Positions 21,784-30,900 of a stretch of 64,000 nucleotides of DNA are shown in pieces; the first letter of the stretch is position 1; each line of letters starts with the position of its first letter. The DNA is from Diospyros lotus (Eukaryota > Streptophyta > Magnoliopsida > Ericales > Ebenaceae). The translations under genes and the position numbers were made by a program. Under the pieces are notes generated by a model, which worked only from the letters and a program-made list of their open reading frames with translations, was not told the DNA's origin and made no database searches. The stretch lies in contig NC_068346.1 in assembly GCF_014633365.1 (NCBI RefSeq), positions 31,972,639 to 32,036,638 of the forward strand, given 5' to 3'.

Positions 21784-21897
21784 CGGACTTATATAACTTG
21801 ATTTAGGTTCCTTACTTGACTGACTTCGAGGATGTTTTTAGTATAAATACAGGAAATAGACCCCAATATAATTGAGCATCAGAACCAACGCACCGTC

Positions 21898-22257
21898 ATG
21901 GGATGGTGGACCATACAACTAGGAGGAGTGTACATGATTCCTGGAGACGCCCTAGGGGATTTTCTTAATGCTGTGTCACCTACCATCCTGGAGCTTCCAC
22001 CGAGTGTGGTGGTGCCACATCTAGCTAGACTCCAGATAGCCTACCTGGTTTCCTTACTCACCCCCGAGTGGAAAGATATAGGCAATTATCTCATCATTCA
22101 CGAGGTCCACCCTGATTTTATAGCCTTTATGAATTGTCTACGTGAAGTCGAGGCCCTCATGGCTGATCAGGTTGTGTCCGCACTTGAGGAGGAACCCGTG
22201 CAGGAGCCCGAGGAACGTGCCCTGACACCCCCATCTGGGTCCAAGGTCGAAAAGTGA
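21898..22257 (+). CDS. Small ORF of unknown function in the left arm
   Basis: A 119-residue frame opens 128 bp after the LTR with MGWWTIQLGGVYMIPGD. It has a hydrophobic-helical middle (PHLARLQIAYLVSLLTPEW) and a Glu/Pro-rich end. I do not recognise it: it is not a clear Gag, has no zinc knuckle and no signal peptide. Its place just after the primer site is where gag or an extra leader ORF lies in LTR elements. The right arm has the same frame with at least one stop, so this copy is the better kept one. It may simply be an undamaged relic. Confidence 0.45.
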   Translation: MGWWTIQLGGVYMIPGDALGDFLNAVSPTILELPPSVVVPHLARLQIAYLVSLLTPEWKDIGNYLIIHEVHPDFIAFMNCLREVEALMADQVVSALEEEPVQEPEERALTPPSGSKVEK

Positions 22258-22422
22258 TTTCGGTTTGAGGTGTAGGAAGGTAATTTTCATTCATGTAAAT
22301 TTTAGATATGTGTATAGGGAAGGTGGAATAGTGGCGGATATGACTTATATATATGTATACATAGAATAGCAAGGTAGGAAGGTTATGGTAAGGAGATGAA
22401 CTGCCATGTATGCATAAATAAA

Positions 22423-23369
22423 ATGCATTATCAAGATGAACTGGTAAGGAGTGTTTACCATCTGAAATCATTCACAAGAAGTTTTTAAAGACAATTTATA
22501 AACATATTCCCAAAAGATGTAGACCCGGTTAAATGAACAAAGCATATAACCACATGTCCTAACCTTCTATATTACGATCACCCACCTATCCATACTCATA
22601 TGAGGGGTTTTATAAAGCCATTATTCAGCATGCAAATCCCTAAGTCCCAAATTCCTTATTGTAACAACCTCTTAGGGTTCTTGTTACATACTCAAGGCCT
22701 TTAGGTTTACAATACAACCCCAAAAGGAGTTTCTTTTTTTTTTAATAGATGGATGTTCACTAGCACCCACGGCTTTGTTTGGATCCCCAAAATTCCTACA
22801 ACATCAACAATTTTCCAAGTCAGTTTGTCCAAAATCCTCAGGGTTTCGAATCCTTCACCTACAAACACTTGTTCATTTAACAAACCATTACTCAAGGTAT
22901 CCTCATCAGATAAAATTCAGTTAGTCCTAGTTCATCAAATTCCTAAAGAGCAGCAATCAACAAATCTTCAAATGATAATAACCATCACATCTCCAAAAGC
23001 AATAGCCATCAAATTTTTTGGGAAGTAACAATCATCAATTTCCAAGAACAATAACAACCTATTTCCAGGAAATAATAACCATCAAGTTCCAGGAAGCAAT
23101 AATTAGAACTTTATACGTAAACCCAAAATTCCCTCCCAAAATCCAATATGTTTCCTAGAAATGGCAACAAAGTGGGTTTAACCTACCGAATGACCCACTT
23201 ACTCGTCCCTGCCTCAATCCACTTACTCATCGAGTTTAGGTGTCATTCCTTCAGGTTTCTTCTTTCTTTTCCTTCTTCCTTATGTTTCCAAAATCATCGA
23301 ATACATACCCTGTCACCACAAACCATCATGATTAGTAAAACAATAACATCTTGCATATTACATCACCGT
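22423..23369. other. Unique central spacer of the inverted-LTR unit
   Basis: Homology between the arms ends at TATGCATAAATAAAA on both sides. The 0.95-kb centre has no recognised gene. It contains degenerate short repeats (AATAACCATCAA-type units, about 22970-23110) and may be internal sequence of the parental element. Confidence 0.6.
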
Positions 23370-23535
23370 CCTTTTATTTATGCATACATAGCAATTCATC
23401 TCCTTACCATAACCTTCCTACCTTGCTATTCTATGTATACATATATAAGCCATATCCGCCACTATTCCACCTTCCCTATACACATATCTAAAATTTACAT
23501 GAACCAAAATTGTCTTCCTACACCTCAAACCGAAA

Positions 23536-23895
23536 TCACTCTTCGGCCTTGGACCCAGATGGAGGCGTCAGGGCACACTCCTCAGGCTCTTGCACGGGTT
23601 CCTCATCAAGTGCAGACATGACCTGACCAACCATGAGGGCCTCGACTTCACGTAGACAGTTTATGAAGGCTATAAAATCAAGATGGACCTCGTGAATGAT
23701 GAGATAATTGTCTGTATCTTTCCACTCGGGGGTGAGTAAGGAAACCAGGTAGGCTATCTAGCGTCCAGCTAGATGTGGCACCACTATGCCCGATGGAAGC
23801 TCCAGGATGGTAAGTGACACGGCATTAAGAAAATCCCCTAGGGCGTCTCCGGGAATCATGTACACTCCTCCTAATTGTATGGTCCACCATCCCAT
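23536..23895 (-). pseudogene. Right-arm copy of the unknown small ORF
   Basis: Minus-strand counterpart of 21898-22257, starting MGWWTIQLGG. A TAG appears where the left arm has LQI (near 23760) and further changes follow, so it is not translatable. Confidence 0.65.
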
Positions 23896-24023
23896 GACAG
23901 TGCACTAGTTCTGATGCTCAACTATATTGGGGTCCATTTCCTATATTTATACTAAAAACATCCTCGAAGTCAGTCAAGTAAGGAACCTAAATCAAGTTAT
24001 ATAAATCCGACTCTGATACCAAT

Positions 24024-25806
24024 TGTAACGTCCCGCTTTTCTTTTCTCCAAAGCACACGCAGTGATGCATGATGATGCTAACAACCATATGATAATCTAT
24101 GGGGCGTTTATGGAAGTCTTTGCCAACAAAAGCAAATGATCGAACATGAAAGTTTTTAAAACCATAAGCTAAACAATTAAGACTCTCACTATATGCTTTA
24201 ACACAAATACAACCTAACATGTCTTGATACAAAATAGAGAACTAGGGATCATTTAGACTCCCTTTTTACAACAATTAAAAACTCACACTTAAAACTACAG
24301 TACAGTGCTTTTACAACCAAAACATAAAGAAACTAGCTATCCGATGACTACTTCCTTCCCTTTTCTTTGGCTCGATTTTGGGACACCTATCACGACTAAC
24401 CCACCTGAAACGTTGAATGTTCCAGGGGTATGAAACACCGGGTTAGACAATTTTATCTAAGTGAGTGCATCAAAGAAAGAAAGCATGTATGTAAATGAGT
24501 TATGCAAGATGACGTGAAACCACCCGTGTGGAAGAGATGCTGAGGTGTTGCAATCACCCCCGCTAATCCATCATGTTCACACATCTCCATGACTTTTCAC
24601 CAATCTAACATGAGGCCCTGACTTCATCTAGCCACATGCATCAAGTGATGCATGACAAAGAGAGAGGAAAATGTTCGGTTTAAAGGAAAGACATGCTATG
24701 CAAGTAATCACCCTTATCCATATGAAGACAAATGTTTGGTATATAGCAAAAGGATGCAAGAAACACTCACCTTGCTGTTTTAGATGCGGTTAGACACTGT
24801 TCATAGGGTTCAGGAATAGTTTTCTGCAAAAATCACACGTTTCCAAACTTAGAATATTTTTACATTGGGTCTTAGAAATAAAATCAAAGACCAAAACTAA
24901 AAAATCGTGGGGTAGGGGAACCCCACACGCGCCCGCACATGCCGGGGGAAGGCCCCCTACGTGCTTGCACGCGTAGCAAGTAGTGGCGCGTGGGCTACAA
25001 GCGCCGCCCCCCCGGGGCAGTTTTGCCCGCTTACTATTTTTTTATCTGTTCTCCCTCGTTCGGACTCCGTTTTAACCCCCATTCAAACCCACGCGACCCC
25101 TATTCAATCATCTACCGGACTACAGAAAGAAAATGGACTTACCTCGCTGCTTCAACATTGTTTGGCGCGCTTTACGGTAGCGGCCCGACTTTTCCGCGAA
25201 GTGTTTTTCACCTCGTTTTTGGGTAAAGCTTCTCCTCTCAAATTCACCTCCTTACCCTCTTGTCTAATGGCAAAAATGATCCATCCAAAGGCCTAGTATT
25301 TATGGCAACCTCGGCAAATCCGGGCACGCCACATGTCGCTTGGATAAGAGAGCTCATCATGAGTTTCGTAGGATCACGCCATGTGTCGTTTGGGATTTGT
25401 GCCTTTGCAAGTCCTTGTGACAAGTGTCCCCTTGAGATGTATGCTTCCACATGGTTATTTAGACTTAATCATTGCCCATCACTGCCCATCATTGCACTTT
25501 CAACAATTAGTTAGCTCCATTTGGTTTCCTTAAATACCTAGTCACTAGATATTTCAAGATTCCCACAAATGACTCCTTAACCCAAAAGTTTTTTGCCCTT
25601 GTAACACCTGAGCCCTAGAATTGCTTAAACCTTTCAAAATCCCTTAAGATGATGATCTCTTGCATTAGCCTCCATAATATTTTAGAAATTCTTCATTTGT
25701 TCCTCGAAAATTACCCGGGAATTACACGTGCCTACTGAAACTTTCGACTTCAAAGGAAATGCTTTATTTCTTGAACAACAACGCCTAGAAAACTCCAGAT
25801 ATTACA
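24024..25806 (-). repeat. Right LTR of the inverted-LTR unit
   Basis: Minus-strand LTR of about 1.78 kb, starting TGTAATATCTGG at 25806 and ending GTTACA at 24024. The tRNA-Met type primer site TTGGTATCAGAG follows at 24022-24011. It is colinear with the left LTR over its whole length with scattered differences and small indels. Confidence 0.83.
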
Positions 25807-25811
25807 CTTAC

Positions 25812-26640
25812 TTTGGCAAGAGATCTTTAAATCCTTGGGCACACAGTTGTATATGTCTACTACCTATCACCCGGAATTATATGAACAAACGAAAAAGGTC
25901 AACCAATGTTTGGAGACTTATCTCCGTTGCCTCTATTTTCCACAACCACGGGTTTGGCACAAAATGGCTTTCTTTGGCCCAGTGGTGGTACAATTCTTGC
26001 CACCATAGCTCCATTAAAATGTCACCCTTTGAAGCTTTATATGGATATAAGCCTCCCTATCTACCTGCCACTGTGGGTCCAACCTCCATTGTTGTTGTTG
26101 ATACTCATTTATGGCAATGACAAGATATGGTACAGTTGATACAAAGGGAATTAGCAACCGCTCAAAAATAGGATGAAGCAGTTTAATGATCAGAAACAGA
26201 GTGAAAGGGAGTTTGTGGTGGGAGATATGGTTTATCTTAAGTTGAAACACTCCCATCAACGAGCTCTTTCTCATGGGCAGGTTTCCAAGTTAAGTCCTAA
26301 ATATTATAGCCCTTTTCCTATTTTGACTAAGTTTGGGATTGTGGCTTACAAACTTCAGCTGCCTCTCAACACTCAAATTCATCTTGTATTCCATGTTTCA
26401 CTGCTTGAAAAATCAATAGGAACACAGCCGATTAGTCCTTTTTTTCCCTCATTTGCACTTAATGCTCCTCCTACAATGGAACCTGCCTTAATTGTGGACA
26501 AATGGGTGGTGTACAGACACAGTTCTCCCTTAATACAAGTTTCGGTTCAATGGACACATCGTCATCCGAACAATAATACTTGAGAGTACCTTCCGGACTT
26601 GCTCACTCAATTCCCTCAAGCTGCCCGCCTTCTCTCCATT
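25812..26640 (+). pseudogene. Gypsy-A integrase, C-terminal part with chromodomain-like tail
   Basis: It resumes with WQEIFKSLGTQLYMSTTYHP (leading to the third catalytic residue; the usual T-D/E-G-Q-T-E is altered) and has frameshifts near 25880 and 25980, a stop near 26120 and another near 26170. From 26173 the frame is open: VVGDMVYLKLKHSHQRAL, KYYSPFPILTKFGIVAYKL and FHVSLLEKS. The end VSVQWTHRHPNNNT, a stop at 26581-26583 and EYLPDLLTQFP are the chromodomain-like tail that chromoviruses use to choose sites in chromatin. Confidence 0.85.
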
Positions 26641-26686
26641 TCTTGGGAACAAGAAATTTTTCTCCCCACCCCCGGGGGGAAGGAAT

Positions 26687-27022
26687 TGTCAGGAACTTAA
26701 TATGAGGGCTATTTTGTACTTTTGGCTTGGTAGTTATAGTAGTTGTACTGATAGCAAGCTACTATAGGTTGTACATTTGAAATGGCAGCCTCATTGGTGC
26801 CAATTCATTAACTACCACCTATGTTGGATTAGTAAATAAACTAATCCAGCTGAAAGAAAGAGCATCGAAGTACATTTTGGAAAAACATTATGTCTCTCTC
26901 TTGATCTCTCTCTCGAACCTACTCATCTCTCTCGCCAGTTCCTGTTCTTTCTCTTTCTCTAATTTCACCCTAAATTCTGTCAATTAGCAGAGAATTTCCC
27001 TGTCAGCTCTGAGGACCTGACA
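26687..27022 (+). repeat. Gypsy-A 3' LTR
   Basis: Starts TGTCAGGAACTT after a purine-rich tract (26673-26684) and ends CCTGACA. It is 336 bp, about 45 bp longer than the 5' LTR because of a segment after GGCTTGG. Confidence 0.9.
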
Positions 27023-27094
27023 CTTTTTACTGACACAATTCAACCACGTCAAACCACCACAACATAAAAGATCAACAAAACCCATAAGTGTTTG

Positions 27095-27490
27095 TCACAG
27101 TATACTTGTAATGCCCCTACTGAAACTGAAATGTTGACTTGGGCAGCCAATTCTCAGTTGGTAATATCCCAACTTTACACCTGTTGAAAGCACGTGACCA
27201 TCCTTTAATTGGTCAAACAATTCCTCAATCAGGAAGAACAGAGACTTATTCTCAATGCTCACCCAATTCAGTTGTTTGTAATTCAATACTCGATCTGCGA
27301 CTGACTTCCTTCTTCACTAACAGAATCAGTGCACCCCCACGGGACATATTTGACCAAACCCCATCTCCAATAGTTTGCCCTGAACTCTTTAATTCATGTC
27401 TCCAGAGTATTAGCTTAACAAGGCTCCACATGGTGCAGAAACACACGTCTAAAGAGTTATGGATCTCCCCACTATTCTTACACATAAAAT
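27095..27490 (-). pseudogene. Ty3/gypsy reverse transcriptase scrap
   Basis: On the minus strand, 27485-27252 contains GGALILLVKKEVSRRSS. After a frameshift, 27286-27095 reads MNYKQLNWVSIENKSLFFLI, EELFDQLKDGHVLSTGV and LGYYQLRI. This is the A/B block region of a gypsy RT (the usual V-D-Y-R-Q-L-N and K-I-D-L-R-S-G-Y-H-Q-L). The active site and all other genes are missing. It differs from Gypsy-A and lies right beside its 3' end in the opposite direction. Confidence 0.7.
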
Positions 27491-27799
27491 ACCAGCTCCT
27501 CTAATATGTCTACACTTGAGTTATCAAAAGTGATGACAGAACCTATTGAAATTGTTTGAACAAAGAAGGGCACCCTAGAGGAGCCCCCGGTCTCCATGCA
27601 ACCTCCAAGGAATTATATGCAGTGATCTGGTGAGCAAATACATCATGACCAGGATGGCATGATCCTATTCATGGTTCCAGGTGTTGAACCAGGGGGTGGG
27701 GGGGGGTTATCAAAGATCTAGCAATTGTCTTCGGAACTTGCAACTAGTTCCCCCATCTTACAGCTACTGTCTTACAAATATAACATTTATGCATGTTAC
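27491..27799. other. Non-coding stretch after the last exon found
   Basis: No coding match. It contains a G-rich run (GGGGGTGGGGGGGGG near 27691-27706). By position it is intron sequence of the SET-domain gene, following the donor GTAACA at 27799. Confidence 0.5.
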
Positions 27800-27948
27800 C
27801 TCAATAGACACGCTATGCTCCTCCATCAAACGACTGATCTGTGCAAGCAAGAATCGATGTGCTTCAATCTCTCTGCTTTTGTTCTTTAAAGGATGACGAG
27901 CCAACCGACCATCACTTTGTGCAGCTTCGACAGCTAAATCACTCAACT
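27800..27948 (-). CDS. SET gene exon L (last found)
   Basis: LSDLAVEAAQSDGRLARHPL through SREIEAHRFLL to EEHSVSIE, then donor GTAACA, so at least one more coding exon is expected. Acceptor TATCCAG. No matching exon was found between here and the left edge, so it may lie beyond Gypsy-A and outside the window. Confidence 0.92.
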
Positions 27949-30900
27949 CTGGATATTTAAAATCAAACAAAAAATGTAGGCACACATAGAAATTGGCTAA
28001 AATAAATTAGCATCTTCCCAAACAGTTAATTTACAAAAACAGTAGCACGAGTTTAACCTTCAAAAGAAGTCAAACATAGAACACGAGCAAAGGCACGAAG
28101 TGATTGTGGAATGCCTCTTCCTCTTCCTTTTGCAGACTTGACTTCCCTGTATGAGAAAAATCACATGCAGAAGCAGAATCAACAACTTAGAAGCCAAAAT
28201 CCAATTAAGATAAAGCATCAACTTAAACTTAAACTTAGAATAACCTACATGCAAATAGGCATGCATATGCAAGGATAGTCTGAATTAAGCTCATAAAATA
28301 AACCATATTTAAATAAATAAACTTCAGAAGGTCTCAAAACAAAAACAAAATGATAAATAACTGGTTCTGTAAAATATGAGGGTGACTGAAATCAAGATGT
28401 TAAGGTAGATATGTGGCCATACAACAAAAGCCAAAATGGAAAACAAGATTATACATAATGAAGTTGGAGCAATGCCTATTGAAGATAAGACATACAAGAG
28501 ACAATTAATATAATTGTCATGACCCTAAGAGCAATAGAAGGGCATTATTGTAATAGAGTTGTAATAGGGTTGTTAGGAGATATTTTACAAGTTGTTAGGA
28601 GCACATGGGTCCTGTTAGGAATTAGTTGGCAGCTAGCTAGGCCTATATAAAAGCTACTTGTAAGAGGTTGGGCAAGATATGTGAAATGAAACTGAATTTC
28701 CTTTGTTTCTAATTTCTCTATCCCTCTCTCGTTTCTTCTCTAATTCCTTTCTCTTTCTACTGATTTCTCCCCTTCCTTCAATTCTTCAATTTTGATTTCT
28801 CCCCTAATTCTTATCACAACCCTAGTTAACCCTAGGAATGTGACAATTGGTATCAGAGCAATACCATCCTCGACTGTGCTTCTATTGCGGCTCTGATTTG
28901 AAGGCGAATCCAACTGGGGTTGGGCGGTGTGCTGCTCACTTGGATCGGAAGATGATTCCGGCCAGAGCCGGCGGTCTTGCAATCAGGCGAAGGTGGGTGG
29001 ACCGGCAAGCACACCGGAGAAGCAAACAGCCATCGTTCGTGAGAAGCGATAGTCCGTTGGAGAGTTAAGCGGACCACCAGGTGCCCGCAACTGTAGCAGA
29101 CATTCCGAAGGGGCATGAGTCCGTCAGAAGGTGAAGCGATCCGACGATATAAGCTGCGATTGTCAGTGAGCTAGGAGCGAAGCAACATCCGATCAATTTT
29201 CAAGAAGCGCAACTGAGAAAGGAGATTCATAACGGTTGATCGTTGGCAACTGCAATGGACCTAAACTCAAGCAAGAGAGTTTAAAGGAAGTAAGCGATTG
29301 AGGCAGCAGGGCTTGAGGCGACTCTATTGGTTCAGTGGTCAGTGATTGGGTAGCGACTACACTGGCGATCTTGAATTCACTTTGAACAAGAGGAGATAGC
29401 GAGAAGGAAGGTGATAGGCCGCTGGTACACCGAACCTATCAAAGACGCAGCAAGCAGCCGAAGGCATGAAGAGGGGAGTAAGGGGGGGTCCGCACATGCA
29501 GGTGTAACAACCAGCATGTGCGCATGGGAGGGGAAATGTAATCCACATTGCTGGGGGAATAATCAACATGTGAATGGGGAATTCAGTTAGAGAGGTGGCA
29601 GGGAGAGGTATAAGTAGGAGGGGAAGAGAGAGAGAGGTAGCTATTTTTTGATAGAAAATTGGGAGAGTTAGGACCTCTCAAATGCCTTGTTTTATTCTTG
29701 TTTTTCTGCTGAAAGGTATTGGAAACCATCGATATTGGATTGCTATTGGAATTCTATCAAGGTTCCTATCAGAAGGCATGCATGTGAATAAGGCAGTCGA
29801 TCAATCTTGGTTGTTGCGATTCCGAAGGTGAAACAGGACTTGTGATTTCAATTAGGGTTCCACATTTGGTCGTTGCATGCACAGTCAGAATAGAAGGCGA
29901 ACTAGACAGGAGTGTGATTTAGTAAGGCGAATTATGGTAACTATTGGTGCGTACTTGGAAGCAAAGCGGGAGGTTGATTCTCGGCCAAGAATTCCCGTTC
30001 CAGTAATAGATCCATTTAGCCTCGACTATGGTTTCAATTCGATTTAAGGGAAGTAGTATTGGAGATGGTTGATTTCCAAAAATTGATTCCAATGCCTAGG
30101 GTGATAGACGGCAATCATAGCACTGAGGTTTGGAGTTCGGGAGGCGGACTTCGTCGGCAAGCTAGCCAAGCTAATTCTGATCCATTTAGGCCATTGCCAA
30201 CCCACGTGGTTAATTTCCAAGCGAGAAAGCAACCCTCGGTTTGGACGTTTGAAATTGGAGGCGAAGCAAGGTGGAAAGAGCTTCGGTTTCTTGGGTTGTG
30301 GCTTGTTCCGTCCGTGAGAGTTCTACCAAGACATGCAGGGCACGCATAAGGCCATGGGAGCCTCAATTGCAGCAGAAGAATGTTGCGTTTCCACTTGGAT
30401 TAAACAAAAATCACGAGAAGTTTGGCCAAAATCATGGGACATGTGAAAAGAAAATTGATAATCAATTCAATCAAAGGCGCAAGGAAACAAGCAATGGGAT
30501 ACATGGAACATGCGAGGAATTCGACCATATGTTACATGAGCAGCTGCAGAAGTTTGCGATGATACTAATTAAGAAGTATCACTATCGCTTTCCCGCTGAG
30601 TTTTTCGATGATTATCGCGAAAGTTTAAACCGAGAGGAATTTCTTAAAATGGAGCAGCCGAAGGAGAAGTCAAGATGGCAGGAAACTAACTCACTGCTGA
30701 CTTCCGAGCATGTACAGAAAGAGTATTTTAATTTAGGCAGAAAAAAAAAATAAAAAAAGAGATGATATTGGTGGTGAATGGTATTATCCAAAGGGAATCG
30801 ATAACAATCAAATGGATAGGGCAACAGATGCAAAGGGACCATTGGATATCTTTGAAAAAGAAGTTCATGTAGAGGAAAATTCCAAGAACCACAGAGAAAA

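Larger units (their letters stand above)
20020..25806. mobile_element. Inverted-LTR retrotransposon unit (two opposed LTRs, 5-bp duplication)
   Basis: A 5.8-kb insertion in the Gypsy-A integrase. The left arm (20020 to about 22422) reads on plus: LTR, primer site, leader, small ORF. The right arm (about 23370-25806) is the same sequence on minus. Both outer ends are the LTR start TGTAA, so there is no normal U5 outer end. Flanks are CTTAT (20015-20019) and CTTAC (25807-25811), a 5-bp duplication with one change, and the integrase frame joins exactly across it. The unit thus appears to have integrated once as a whole. A long-TIR foldback or Mutator-like element is the alternative, but the primer sites and the 5-bp duplication favour LTR origin. 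Confidence 0.8.
6940..27022 (+). mobile_element. Gypsy-A, Ty3/gypsy chromovirus with two nested insertions
   Basis: The 5' LTR (6940-7230) and 3' LTR (26687-27022) bound a Ty3/gypsy element read on the plus strand. Its flanks are TTTTT and CTTTT, a 5-bp target duplication with one change. Subtracting Copia-B and the inverted-LTR unit leaves about 4.8 kb, normal for a small chromovirus with short LTRs. Order is gag, protease, RT, RNase H, integrase with a C-terminal chromodomain-like tail. The gag region lost about 200 bp at the Copia-B junction, the protease lost its active site, and stops are scattered throughout. Confidence 0.9.

Noticed and set aside
20020..25806. A Mutator-like or foldback transposon with 2.4-kb terminal inverted repeats.
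   Set aside because: The duplication is 5 bp rather than 8-11 bp and each arm contains an LTR end followed by a tRNA-Met primer site; kept as an alternative only.
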